A stretch of DNA of 64,000 nt from Mikania micrantha (GCA_009363875.1 CM018693.1:75070028-75134027); one strand, 5' to 3'. Positions 45,791-58,042 are shown, counted from the stretch's first letter. Made by a program: numbers and translations. Notes: a model not told the origin generated them from the letters alone.

Positions 45791-47161
45791 GATTGCATCA
45801 TCATCTTCTTGGACCTGCACTCGTTACAGACCCTACGCACACTTGTTTCTAGCTTATACGATTTCGTTAGAGTGTTTAAAACTTAGTAACATCAACTCTC
45901 AAACAACAATCAAGCAACGACCGTTTTAGAGTGAGAAACCGAAAGTAAGATGCAAGATTTACCTCAAATCTGCGGTTAAAAGCTTGCTTTCTTCGTATCT
46001 ACTTGTTCCCCTTGATCACACGAACGCGTGGCCGCCAAGATCTCGCAATTTCGTTGAGAAACGAAGAAGTTATGGTAGAGAGAAGGTCTAGAGAGAGAAA
46101 GTGACGGATTCTTGTGTGTAGAGAGAGAGTGGGTGTAGAGAAAATGAAAGAAGAAGAAGAAGGTTTCCTTCTTTTATCGCGTGTAGTCACCGCGTGTTCG
46201 GTCACGTTTTTATCGCGTAAAATACAATAAAATGCTCGGTTTTGCTCGTAAATTTGCATAAAACACAAGTCTTTTAAATAATTATGTTTTGTTGTAATAG
46301 AAGGATTTTAAAGAAAATTGTTTAAATAAAATGTCTTCATTTGTTTTTGTTAAATCAATTATTTAAATAAATTAATTCGTTTAAGGTTGTGATTTCTAAT
46401 AAACGTTTTAAATTTTCATTTATTAATTTAATATCGTTTGATATTATTTAGTTATCTCGTCGAAACACGTTACTTACGTACGTATTCGTAAAGATCGTCA
46501 CCTTTCCGAATCCAACGCTCGTATCATATTTCGATTTAATTTACAATTTATGGAATATCGTTTCAGAATATTATTCCTAATAATTATATTCGTGTGAATC
46601 GTCACTCACGCGAATACATTATTAAGTTAATATTTCTGAGTTTATATTCGCGTTTAAATTGTGTTCGCAACCTCAATATCGCGTAATTAATTCCAATTAT
46701 ACCCCCATTATTTATTAACTTTAATATTATAAATTCCCAATCCAAAACCCACTAATCCTAGTCACTGACACTCCATGATAGACCGAAATATGTATATGTA
46801 TAGGGCATAAAGGGTCAGTCGCAACTGCCCTAGCCACCGTCCCACCGCTATTTCGATAAACCATGACCATGTGTCCTTGACTATGTTTAGTAACCAAACA
46901 ACAACCAACTTAAATCCCCTTTCCATTTCCAAACCAAATCCATAATCATCAACAATACAACTACGATAAACTCTCTGGTTCTGTTTAGTTGAGTTACAAC
47001 TAAACTTCCCATGGTTTACGCGCATAATATGTTCTAAACATGTATACCAGTAACAGTGATAATCATCAAATAATGTGTCAATATTAATAATTATAAAATC
47101 TCAGGTCGTAACAGTACAATCGTATGGATGTACGGACGACCGGAAGTACAGTGATGTTACA

Positions 47162-48907
47162 ATGAGTTATCTCAAGAATCAAGAGAACTCATGCGAGCCC
47201 GAGATCCCTTCAATTGAGTTTTCTAACCCTGAAATCTACAGGTCCTATTCGTGTGAAACGACGATGTCTGATTCGATTAATGCGGGCCATGGCAACACCG
47301 ACAAAGGAAAATGACAAGAGTGATGTTCAATAATTGGACTGTCAAACTGGTTAAATAAGAGACTTTTGACCATTTCGGTCTAATTTTGAATAGTCATTTC
47401 CTACACACTCAAAGATCGTCTGACGGCTGAACACTTCCTCACGACTGTAGGACACATGACGCCTACGACCACGACCACCCCTCTACTACAATACACTATG
47501 ATCTACAGAGTATGCATAGATCAAAGGACGGGGTGAGAAACAATTCCCAAACAAACTCAAATTAGTGAGAAGAGATAGTAATTATCTCACTCCAAAACAC
47601 AAGGACTTTCGTCCTTTTGAGGAGGTAGTGCTAACATTTAGGCGCGTCAAGGAAAAAGGCATAGACCTCGATACGCCTTAGTAGTGGAGTCATGGTGGAG
47701 ATAGCACCGCACACCATCGGCAGATTGAAAACAAAGCATCCTCTGTCATTTTCTTGCGAATCATCATTCCTAGAATGGCAGTGTAGTTAAAGTCTGCTTA
47801 CATCTCCCAGACCAGCATGACTGCGATGGGACCGGAGCGAGAAGTGAACCCAACACCCTTCGTTGGGAAGACAAGAGCAACAACAGGAGCTGAAACTCAA
47901 CAGGGAGGGCTTACATGTTGTTAAGACAACTCAAAACATCCTTCCAAGTAAGGAAGGCGAAGTCCTCGCCGACTGAGACATTTCTCGAAACATGAAATTT
48001 CAAAGGAAATACACTCGGTGTATGCAGAATCAATAACTGCAAACGACTATTAATAAGTCGATCCTAAGGAAGAATGTGAAGAAACGGTCATTGACTGTCT
48101 CAGTTCAACACTAAGATCGCGGAAGGCGAAAAAACAAACAAAGATGTCAAGAAATGATAATCTTCACCTCCCAAATGAGTATCACTCTTAGCAGCTCAAC
48201 ATCAGAAAGCATGAAACCCCTTCTAATCGAAACTCACAGTAGGAGGACAACATAAGTTCCACATGGTGAGATGGAATTATCCTCTACATGCAGCGTCCAA
48301 CGCAACCACGGGTGAAGGAACCCCGCGAGCGAATCAAAGGAGGAATTACTCCATGAGCTCGATGGGATTGGAAGAGAAACAATCCAGGACAGACCTGAGA
48401 GAGCTATGCTGTCAAATTGTGCAATGCCACAACTGACCTATCTGCACCTGATCGCCGAGTAAGAGATGAGAGAAGTCAACCTCCAAGGTGCAGAATCCCC
48501 AAAACCTAGACGAGAACAATCCATAATTTGCAATACTCAAGCAAATTACAAAACTAAGCCCCGGAGTAGTGACGGCTAGAAGGTGAGAGGACGTCCATAC
48601 AACTCCAAGAGCAAACCGTGAACCTAGGGATTTGAATGAAAGAAACCATACGTATCCACCTCAGGAACAATGCAAGAAAACCGTACGATTCAAGGGATAC
48701 GATTCAATACACTACGTTGTCAACAGTGAGTAAAGTGAGGAAGTAGACGTTCTTGGAAACGCAAAGTGGAAACACGGCTTCAATGAAAAGTCTAAACAGA
48801 TTAGACTAACTTACTAAGGAAACCCCAAAATCTATACGAACCAATTTCGTAAGCCTATCCCAATTGAGAAGCATCAAGGATAACCGATCCAAGTTATACA
48901 TATGTTT
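47162..48907 (+). mobile_element. Tekay-derived internal sequence right of nested LTR
   Basis: Diverged but colinear with 17246-18745, with extra pieces (for example 47820-48090) absent from the first copy. Ends at ccaagttatacatatgttt, where a further LTR starts. No pol motif. Confidence 0.6.
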
Positions 48908-49948
48908 TGTAACATTTATACATTTAGTCATGGTAGTCGTAAACAGTGTTAGAACAGTGGGTGTCAATGTTCAGTTATCAATGTGATTCTTATGTTCATA
49001 ATGTGTGCTTGTGTGTTACAGGATCTTATTTATTTAGGAACAAGTATGTATTAATATTTACAGTCGATTACGCTAGGCAAGAACAGTATTGTGTTATATC
49101 GAAACAGTGGTGGGCAGCGAGAGTGAGCCCTATATATATACTGCGTTCGGTGTAACAGGATAGTGTTAGTGCGTAGTGTTAAGACGAATATTATGACAAT
49201 TAATCAAACAAAATCGTAATGCGTAAGCGAGACTGAGTATAGTTATGGGTGACGATCCATAATGATACGAATGTTGAACTTATAATTACGAGTGAACGGC
49301 TTTAACTATTTTTATACGATCGGAAAACGTACGCGATTGTGGGTATACACGCAATTGTTACTGTTTAACGATCTGTTTTCGAACAAATAATTAAAATGTT
49401 TATTTTATATTTTTACAATTTTGAAACTCATCATTTTAATGAGTTTAACAACTCTTTTATTTTTTTAAACCGCGTAAAATACGCGTTACGTTCCGGAAAC
49501 GCGAACCGAGCGACCGAAATGGACCCGAATACCACTCGGGCTATAAAAGCCTTAAACAAGACTTATTCTTTCATTTATTCCACCAACAACCCTTTCTCTC
49601 ACTAGATTCCCGTCTACCCTCTCTCTCTCTAGAAAACCGAACTTCAAACGCGCGTATCTCGTTCGTTTCTCAACGGATTTTGGTGTTTTTGGTGTCCACG
49701 CGTAGCTCTCGACATCCTCTACACGGAAGTAAACGGATCGGAAGTTTTCACCAGCCAAATCAGAGGTATGCTCGAAAGAAAATCTGGAAAAATAGGGTTT
49801 TAGTTTGTGGGTTTCGTTACACACACATAACCGGTTCTATTGTATCATTCTTCGAGTCTTGCATGTGTAGAAACCTTCTTTGATGTTAGATCAGCTTAGA
49901 TAAAGACCTGGATCCAGAGATGCGATGATGGTGATGATGCTGGTAACA

Positions 49949-50510
49949 GGTTCGACGGCCGAACCTTCAGACACAGTTGGCGAACCTTGGGGGAGGCTCC
50001 ACGAACCCTAATGGTTCATAGACCCTCAGCCGAACCCTTAGGAGTCTTCACGAACCTACAGCAAGTCACCATGGATCACACGAACCCTCTTCTGGCGAAC
50101 CACTATCAAGAACGAACCTATGGTTCGTCGGTTCCAGCCAGCCGAACCCTAAAGGGGTCTACGAACCTGCAACAAACCTTCCATGCGCGTCACGAACTAT
50201 GTAGTGCCGAGCCTATTAGGGTTTCTCAGTCGAACCTTAGCAAACCATTTGATATCAACCGAACCATCTTCAAAGCTACGAACCCTAGAGCTTCAACAGT
50301 CGAACCCTAGGGGCTTCCACGATCCTTCACCGAACCTTGAATGTTCAACGAACCTATGTGGTCACTTAGCAATGAACCATGCAAGTTATACCAAGAGAAC
50401 CGAACCCTTCGTTAACATGTAGCCGAACCTTGTTATGCTCGTTGGCCGAACCCTTGACCATCATCAGCTTCACGAACCTAGGCCCTTGAACCCAATAGGT
50501 TCGCTGCCTA
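49949..50510 (+). repeat. cgaacc word array
   Basis: About 25 copies of cgaacc in 560 bases, mostly cgaaccct or cgaacctt, spaced 15-35 bases, downstream of the LTR's TATA box and leader. Confidence 0.88.
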
Positions 50511-51616
50511 AGGCGGCAGCCCAAACCTATTCGGCCCAACCCTAATCATATTCGGCCCAAATTGCAATGGTATTCAACCCCATAGGTTAAAACAAGTCTA
50601 ATGGAATTATGTTGACCCATTATGATCTTAATTGGTCCAATTTTATCCTTGGTGATATACTTGGCCCAATAACTCACTCGTTTGGTTTACGAGATCCATT
50701 TCGGCCCAACACTATATTCAATTGGCCCAATGTCACATCTAATTGACCTATAGGGATCTAAATGGCCCATGGCCTTTGTTGAGCCTCATTACATGGGTTT
50801 AAGGCCCAATTGTGTTGGCTTCAACTTATGATACTTGTGAATTGATCATGAATAGGTTAAGTTGTAACTTAACAATAATCATGAAGATCAATTCACAATC
50901 ACAAGGTCTTAAAACAATTGGAACATCTTTTCATAAGTCATGTTAATCAATGGTTTATCAAACTTTTAAACACATGTGATGTTGTGCAAACAAGTTGTGC
51001 ATAACAGGACATCACACATTCTTTTCTTGGACCCATGATCAAACAAGTAACTCAATCATGACTTTCAAGTTTTCACAACAATCATAATCATGATCAAGTA
51101 TTCAAGTGTTAATCAAGTTCCAGAGAACACGAGTCAATCAATGAATCAAAGTCTATATAACTATAAATCTTATATCTTATGTATGATTACAATGATATAG
51201 GAACCAATTAGAAGTCCTGTTTGCTACTTGCTATCTGTTTTAGTTCAGAGTCTACTGCAGACAGGTGAGAACATTAGCCCCTCTTTTACTGTTTTATAAC
51301 CGTTTTGGGGTGGAACACATGATCAAACCCTCTATTTACAATCATATTTCATTATGCAAGATGTGTGTATTCTTATAAACATTACAGGTTCATTTCACGA
51401 ATCCAAGGGATTCATCAACTGTTTTAAAAGAATTGTCAACTGTTTTAAAGGAACTTTCAAACATTAAACTCTTTTCATTAAAAAGGTTTTATAAAGACTC
51501 TTTGAACTGTTTTATAAACAGAATTACTCAAATGTTTTCTTTTATAAATGATAAACACTTTTAAATAATGGATTTTATAAACTCTTTTGTCATAAGCCTT
51601 GTTATTATACAAGGTC

Positions 51617-51800
51617 ACTATTTCATGGTATTCAACTCAAGAGGTTCATTTCATGGTATTCAAATCAAGGGATTCATTTCATGGTATTCAAATCAAGGGA
51701 TTCATTTCATGGTATTCAAATCAAGAGGTTCATTTCATGGTATTCAAATCAAGAGATTCATTTCATGGTATTCAAAACAAAGGATTTAATTCATGGGATT
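51617..51800 (+). repeat. 28-bp minisatellite
   Basis: Units with tttcatggtattcaa begin at 51621, 51649, 51677, 51705, 51733 and 51761, exactly 28 bases apart, followed by a degenerate seventh. Flanking sequence has looser versions of the unit. The two open frames here are translations of the repeat. Confidence 0.95.
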
Positions 51801-51974
51801 AAATCAAGGTTTTCAATTCATGTTATCAAATAAGGCATTAACACATTCGGTTAAAGTAAGGTTCATAAACATGGTGTCTATTGTTGTAAACAAACTTATA
51901 AACCCATCAAGTTTCAAAGGCGTTAGTACTGGGTGATCACAACAAGGGAAAGCGGACTCATTGTTTCTTATCCA

Positions 51975-52102
51975 AGATGGAGTTAGCTTTTAAATTGGTT
52001 TTAAAAGCTAACTGCAGGGTTGGTGTCATTGTTTTCTTATCCAAGATGGAGTTAGCTTTTAAATTTGTTTTTAAAGGCTAACTGCAGGTTTGGTGTCATA
52101 TG
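51975..52102. repeat. Duplicated hairpin-forming unit
   Basis: A roughly 65-base unit (ttatccaagatggagttagc... to ...gtgtcat) occurs twice. In each, gttagcttttaaa pairs with a facing ttttaaaagctaac (or close variant) across a short loop. Confidence 0.8.
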
Positions 52103-52412
52103 GTTATCAAAACTGCTGATGTATTATCTAACTCCAAACGTGGTTTGGGACTTGATATTATATGATTGGCATTCGTGCGAACAGTGATTGGACTGTTTAC
52201 ACTCATTTTCATACTTGATGTAGTTTGGGTTGCAGCTCATCCATGTGAATCATTTATTACTTTAACATACCTATGTCTTATATCATATATTCATGTTTAC
52301 AAATGCTTAAACCTATTGTTCTCACCAACTACGTCTGTAGTTGACAGTTACTTTTCACGTGTTTCAGGTAATCAGGTTTAAGACTTTCTCAGGGACAACT
52401 AAGGAGACCATT

Positions 52413-53878
52413 TGGGGCTGAGAACATGAAACCTTATATTCGAATGATCAACGAATAAGAGTTATTTTCAAACGTTTTCAATAAAAGGATCAATTCTCAA
52501 CCTCTTATTCGAATGTTATACGAATAAGTGTCTTTACAATCATTTTTATTGAGCGTTCATCGCTCCATTCAACTTTTCATCAAACAACAACAACAAACCA
52601 ATTTCGAGGGTTCAAAACACAAATCATCGAGGAGGTGTCCGTTGACCACAACAGTTCGAGGCTTTGTGCCCAACAAAGAGGTGAACGGACACGAACCGTG
52701 AAATTGTGTAGTGCACAATCGAGAACTATCATTTTCATGGGAATCCCCCATCAAACAAACAATATTTTTGCATGGTATCTGTCTAGGGTAATTCACTAGG
52801 ACATGTGTCCACACAACATCACATCGAGAAATCGCTGAGGAATTCTCGAACAAGTCTCATCAGGGTCATTTACCATTATTTGACGTATGTCAACCGATAG
52901 TGACGTAGATGGTATCATGGTCTAACAAACCTCCAGCGCCGAGGCTGGTACGTTACACGCATACACATGTGAAACAACAACTCAGATTAGTTCCAAGGGA
53001 ACTAATCACACAATCATATCAGTTAGGGTTGGTACATGATCACATGGGTGATATTACGGACAGAACACACAACAAAAACAAGATTTGTCAGATCAAATAA
53101 ATGTTCAAGACCTGGTCTTGAACGAGTTTCAAACGAGTACACAGTGAACAATGTTTTACTACATGAAAGGAGCTTCACGTATGAGACTTTCAAAACAAAC
53201 AAAACATGTCTCCTATATCAGGAGACAGAGCATACGCTTCTTTCTCACAACTTCGTTTTACAATCTTTTGTCGTGTCGCGTAGAGTGGAGACACACAAGT
53301 GACAACGCTTGATTTCCCGATAAGGACATCCTCGTGGATCAACGAAGGGGTGGTGGGCTGGCGGCCGAGCTTTGGCTCTACGTATGCCCTATACATAAAC
53401 TACCTTCGATGATTTGGGATCGTGTCAGTAATGATTTTTAGACTAACGCGCTTGTGTAATTCATTCGTGTTTTCAAAGCCATTCACTCACCACTTTCAAA
53501 ACCGTCATGAATGGAAAGATGTTCACTAAACCTTTTTGAAAACCTAATATTTTCAAAAGTAATGTGACTCACCAACCTAGTGTTGACAGATTTTACATGT
53601 TCTCAGGTGAAGAACAAGTGAAAACATGATGACTTTTAGAGAGAGAAAGATAGGATCCCTTAGAGGAACCTAAGACTCCTGCCGGATACAAGATTCAAGA
53701 CTTGCACTTGTGCAAGCAACTTTCGAGGGACATCTGGTCCACATTCCAGATGTCCAAGTCAAGTTGTAACAGAATTAAATTATAAAACAGTTGTAATTTA
53801 ATTTTATTCATTTATCGTATTTAGTATTTCTCATATTATCATGTACAATGTAACAATCTGTCCAAGTCAAGGGATCTA
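52413..53878 (+). repeat. Tekay LTR fragment (3' half)
   Basis: Matches 20592 to about 22064 of the complete LTR, with the ggggctgagaacatg and gggctggcgg...tacgtatgccctata blocks. It breaks off after gtacaatgtaacaatctg, about 75 bases before the LTR end. Confidence 0.82.
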
Positions 53879-54218
53879 TACCTTTTCAAGGTTGATATAT
53901 TCGGGCCCCTCGTTGATTCAAGCTAATTTATAAGCATGGCCATGCTCAAACTTATGTTTGATACTAATAACGTTCAATCTTGATCGAGAAATATGATAGT
54001 TGAACAACATATGAGATTGACATCAATCCATGTCTCATGTTCAACTAGATATCTATTACAGAAGGATAATCAGTAGCTTACCATACACCATTGTTATTAA
54101 ACTGAAGGTTTAATTAAATGGGTGTTAAGGATGATGTAAAATAATATATCATTGGGGGCAGTGAGATGTTGTTATATGTTCACCAATGTCTATACTAATG
54201 TATGTTTAATCTTATGCA
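53879..54218 (+). mobile_element. 3' internal remnant of a copia element
   Basis: Leads into a copia-type PPT and LTR. No frame recognised; typical AT-rich region between RNase H and 3' LTR. Confidence 0.45.
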
Positions 54219-54228
54219 AGTGGGAGAT
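54219..54228 (+). other. Copia polypurine tract
   Basis: gtgggagat immediately before TGTTGG, a common plant copia arrangement. Confidence 0.7.
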
Positions 54229-55144
54229 TGTTGGACCTATATGCCCAAGACTCAACGTGCGATAATGTTACCATTAGTATATTATCCCAAAAGGTCATAC
54301 ACTAAGCAATATTCCAAGTATATGCTTAAACGTGGTTTAATGTATACATCCCGGTTAATATCAAATATGTGTTAATATAGAACTTTATATATGAGCATGA
54401 TGATTGTGATAATACAATTCTTTTGCAATATTTGCATATCATCATGCTATATTATATGTTAATATATAACTTTATATATGAACATGATGATTGTGATAAT
54501 ATGTTGGAAGAAAATATTATAAAAGAATTGTCATTATGGTGCATCCTATTTTAATCCATTTAAAGACATGCTTTGCTTGTTTGACTAAGTTAAATGATGA
54601 ATTAGGTAAGTTTTTTTTTATTACACAAAAAAGGCAAGTTGATATCTTTCCATCTTTACGTTTTTGAAATATGGATCTCATAGCTTTCGTATGTAAGAGA
54701 AAAAGAACATTTTTAGCCGATTTTGAGAAGTGAGCTGTCTAAAGTTGTAGAGCCAAAAAGAGTGTTCTAGAGTGAATTTCACACATTAGAACATCTACAA
54801 ACATCTTAATTCATAAGTTGATTTATTTATGTTCTAAGGAAGATTTTGCATTTTTTTTTTCTTGATATTCAATCAGGTTTTTAGCTAGAAACTTTGGATT
54901 CAACTTGCTTGGTGTGTCAACTCTTGGAGAGAAGACTTGTGTGTTCTTCATCAATCTCATTTTTGTGGCTATCATTTCTCTAGAAATGTTGTTTTCTCTA
55001 AACATCCTATGGTTGTATTTTGTTTAAGTTTCAAGAACTGCATACGGATTCTTTGTGGTTTTTGGTTTCTAAAGTTTATATTTAAACATGTTAAAACAAG
55101 CTTCTCTTGCAAATGATTTTACAAAACATGTTCAAAACCCAACA
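54229..55144 (+). repeat. Copia 3' LTR (TGTTGG...CCAACA)
   Basis: The 916-bp segment has perfect 6-base inverted ends. It contains a 45-base direct repeat (tatataactttatatatgarcatgatgattgtgataata near 54377 and 54463). Confidence 0.72.
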
Positions 55145-55346
55145 ACATGTAAATACATCTCATTATACTCAAACCTACTAATAATTTTGTTATATAGTAA
55201 AAGGTTTGTTGTATTGTATATAATCTTGTACATAAAATTAAGAGAATTGCGTTCACAATTATACGTATTGCATCAAATGTGACCATCTTTCATGTAACAA
55301 GTGCTTAAATGGTTCGCATAATTTTCTATTATTATTTAAAATTGAC
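55145..55346. other. Short AT-rich spacer
   Basis: No feature seen. Confidence 0.4.
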
Positions 55347-55349
55347 TTA

Positions 55350-56171
55350 GGGGCCGTTTGGTAGCGTCTGAATCATTAAGTGTTAAATGGTTAAGATGTC
55401 TAAATGGTTAAAAGGGTCTGAACCATTAAATGCTGAACTGGTTAAGACTGTTTGGTTGAACATCTTAATGAAAGTGCAATTTGATTTTTTTAAGATGTCA
55501 TAATCATATCTTGAAAATAAAAAAAAAATCTAATATCATCTTTCTGCAACCTTCTTTCTTCAATTTCAAAACCATCAGCACCCTAACCTCCGTGGAATCA
55601 CCATCGTCGCCGTTCCGTACGGTATCATCCATGGTAACTATAACTACCGATCACAACTACGATCGTCTATAAAGGACCTGTGGATTCCGGCGTCGCCGCC
55701 ATCCCACACTTCTTCCACCATCCACTGGAGAACCTCCCTGGCCCAAAATCTAAAAGCCGGCCTCAATTAACAATTCTGGTCATTGACTTATCTAGAGAAA
55801 GGTCAACCGTTGTTAAAGAGATCTGGCCATCGTTGTCTACGCTAGGGTTTTTCCAGATTGTCAATCGAAGCGTTCCACCAACAGTAATCTATTTAGTAGT
55901 TAATCGATAAAGGATCTTTTTGTAACAAACGGTCTATTTAGACCTATTTAGATTCATTTTTTTATTAAAATAAACTTTTTGATTATATTCAGATGCGTTT
56001 TGATTCTATTCAACACGGAAAGTCTATTCAGACCTATTTAGTAGTTTTTCCCTTTCATTCAGACTTTTTGATTCTATTCAGATGCGTTTTTTCGTTAAAA
56101 CAAACGGTCTGAATCTGAACCATTTAGATTCAGACCCATTCAGACATATTCAGATGCCGCCAAACAGCTCC
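55350..56171. mobile_element. PIF/Harbinger-like (Tourist) element carrying captured gene sequence
   Basis: The 822-bp element has inverted ends GGGGCCGTTTGGTAGCG and, reversed, GGAGCTGTTTGGCGGC, extending about 28 bases with mismatches. It is flanked by TTA at 55347-55349 and 56172-56174, the 3-bp duplication of PIF/Harbinger elements. Subterminal parts repeat words such as tctgaatcatt and attcagac. The centre (55560-55910) has higher GC and encodes a dioxygenase fragment. No transposase. Confidence 0.8.
55631..55909 (+). pseudogene. Captured N-terminal fragment of a 2-oxoglutarate/Fe(II) dioxygenase gene
   Basis: A start-like MVTITTDHNYDRL at 55631 is followed, one frame over, by VDSGVAAIPHFFHHPLENL, then PQLTILVIDLSRERSTVV and GFFQIVNRSVPPTVI to about 55888. 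This is the layout of the N-terminal DIOX_N domain of ACC-oxidase-homolog type dioxygenases: YDR start, G-V-K-G-L-V-D-S-G, I-P-x-F-x-H-P, I-P-V-I-D-L, G-F-F-Q-V-V-N-H-G. About 40 bases seem deleted at the frame change, and the usual His of VNHG is Arg. The catalytic double-stranded beta-helix (HxD...H) is absent. It lies wholly inside a Harbinger-like element, so it is a captured fragment. Confidence 0.75.
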
Positions 56172-56174
56172 TTA

Positions 56175-57668
56175 TACTTTCCGTTGTTGAAATGAGAAAT
56201 TTATAATCAACGATAATGGTGCCAAATTGATATCAATCAAATACATTCATTTTTTTTTTGTTTTCATATTAATTTTGGTAGTTTTTTTAGTATTTTCAGT
56301 TATTATAATGTTAATAAGTTATATGTATTATCAACAGGAAAAAACAAAAAATCTAAACTTTATGATAAAATAAAATTAATTTGTTTATGCGTTAACACCA
56401 TAACAACTCCAATCACATATTTAATTTGAAATGATTATTAACACATGACACACTATAATTAAAAATAATTTAACTAATAGTTCCTATTTTTATGTTAAAC
56501 TAAAATAAGTTAAACATTTGATATACTAAATTTACATTTTAAAATACAGTTAATTTTAAGATATTATGTGCTTCATATTCATATTTTCTTTTAAATAAAA
56601 AAAAACGTATGTTGCAAAACAATAATATAAATATTTTAAATTTAATTTACTACAAGCACATACTTTTTAACATGTATTTAATTTTATTTCACGACACCCA
56701 AAAATTTATCCTAACAATTTTTTTTAAAGATTTTATATCATTGTACATACATATTATAAAAAAAACAAAAACAAAAAACAAAAAACAAAAAAAAAAAGAA
56801 AAGAAAACTCCAATCTCACTTTTGGACAAAATGATGAAAGGTTTTGTTAAATTAGGAGCATCTCTGATATAAAGTGTAAATTAATGAAAATTGTATGATC
56901 TTAATAAAATAGCAAGTTTTTTTCACACGGTCAACTATACGTTATTTTATTCAGATTCAAAAATAAAATTATCTTAAACTTTTAATTTTTAATAAAGATG
57001 GTACTAATTGTACGTCCAATGTTTTATACAAAAAAGTTTTACATATTTCTAGTTTGCATTTATAATTATATAACGTATTCTTATGGTAAATTATGTAATT
57101 TGTTATACATATATTTTAATTGTGTTATTTTTTTACTCAATCCCATTTAATACATGAGTTTAAGAATGTATAAAAGTTCATCTTAAAAAAAACACAGCAA
57201 ATAAAATCAATAGCACCAATATGAAATCACCGCATAGCAATCAAAAACTACCATAACCCCATAATCGTTAAAATCCGGCATAACATTTGAAGCTGCCACT
57301 TAACCGTCAAAAACCTCCACGTAACAAGCACAACCATAAAATACAAAAGCAGTCACGTAATCGTCGAAAACGGTCATGTAACCATCGCAAACCGCCATGT
57401 AACAACTCAACCGCCTATTTTAAATAGCCTAAATTTTGCTTTAAAATGATTTAATGATAAAGGCCAGTACTAAAGTCAGTTAAGATAAACAGGAGTCTTT
57501 ATACATATATTTCACCGCAACTTTTACAACCCTTTTGATAGCAGTGAATATCCAACTAAATTTGCTACGGTTTAAAAACATAAAAGCATAACAACCAAAT
57601 CATCTGACAACAGTAATACAAATATTACAAAGTATGGAGAGAGAAAAAAAAAAAAAAAAAAAAAAAAA
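56175..57668. other. AT-rich intergenic DNA
   Basis: No gene or element found. A-rich runs lie at 56757-56803 and 57639-57667 (about 28 A). Degenerate words of the form gtcatgtaaccatcgcaaac and accgccatgtaac recur at 57290-57410. Confidence 0.6.
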
Positions 57669-58042
57669 CCCTTCACAATGCATCATTCATTTTTTTCGAA
57701 CTCTTTTTCAATACACAAGACATCTTTAACCTAACGATTGCCGAATAACCCGCACATAATTTACCAACCCGTGAAGTCAGATAAATTACAAATCTACAAC
57801 AAGAAACCAACCCGCAATTGAGAATAAAAAAAATAATAAAAAAAACTTTACATGCTTTAGGAGCAAGCAAATTGGATGATTTTGCAGAGTCGTGAGATGT
57901 TTATTGAGATATCAACTTTTGATTTTAGCCGAATGGGTTAGAAGAAAAAGTGATTTGTGTAGCAGGGTATAAACCACTTTGATGTTGATTTGTATTATTC
58001 ATGGAACCAAAAGAAGTTGCATCATACCCAAAACTTCCTACC
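57669..58042 (-). CDS. Putative last exon of an ordinary gene ending in an NPF motif, plus 3' UTR
   Basis: On the minus strand a clear acceptor (tttttacatttgcag/GG at 58044-58043) opens a 118-base exon. In phase after one base it reads VGSFGYDATSFGSMNNTNQ... to ITFSSNPFG and stops with TAA at 57927-57925. Downstream 250 bases look like a 3' UTR. Low-complexity Ser/Gly/Asn composition with a C-terminal Asn-Pro-Phe resembles tails of endocytic adaptors such as epsin, AP180-like or ARF-GAP proteins, but the family cannot be named from this much. Upstream exons should lie to the right; about 500 bases of AT-rich intron-like sequence precede the Mutator-like element at 58577. It may instead be a fragment. 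Confidence 0.4.

Larger units (their letters stand above)
43626..47161 (-). repeat. Solo gypsy LTR, minus strand, with target duplication ATGAG
   Basis: The 3536-bp LTR is flanked by ATGAG (43621-43625 and 47162-47166) and the interrupted Tekay sequence resumes. Plus-strand ends are TGTAACACC and GATGTTACA. Minus orientation is inferred from the leader (minus pyrimidine-rich 46150-46040), a TATA-like CGATAAAAG at about 46180, a donor-like gag/gtaaat near 45960, and the conserved actcaccaac block read in reverse. On the minus strand, cgaacc words fill 45790-45236 downstream of the leader. Confidence 0.93.
48908..52412 (+). repeat. Truncated gypsy LTR related to the one at 43626-47161
   Basis: Starts TGTAACATTTATAC. 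TATA box TATAAAAG at 49542-49549, pyrimidine-rich leader 49600-49640, donor-like cagag/gtatgc at 49766, then a cgaacc array 49949-50510 and a cagacaggtgagaacattagcccct block at 51260. The last 200 or so bases of a normal LTR are absent: at about 52413 the sequence jumps into a Tekay LTR. The array orientation is opposite to that at 45236-45790, consistent with opposite insertion directions. Confidence 0.75.

Noticed and set aside
51568..51802. Two frames encoding repeats of FHGIQI
   Set aside because: They are translations of the 28-bp minisatellite.
48903..52412. Fourth solo LTR with target duplication
   Set aside because: A left candidate (TGTTT) exists, but the right end is missing at the jump into a Tekay LTR, so it is scored as truncated.
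57673..57870. Minus-strand 65-codon frame as a membrane-protein gene
   Set aside because: It is better explained as the 3' UTR of the exon at 57925-58042; no start context and low complexity.
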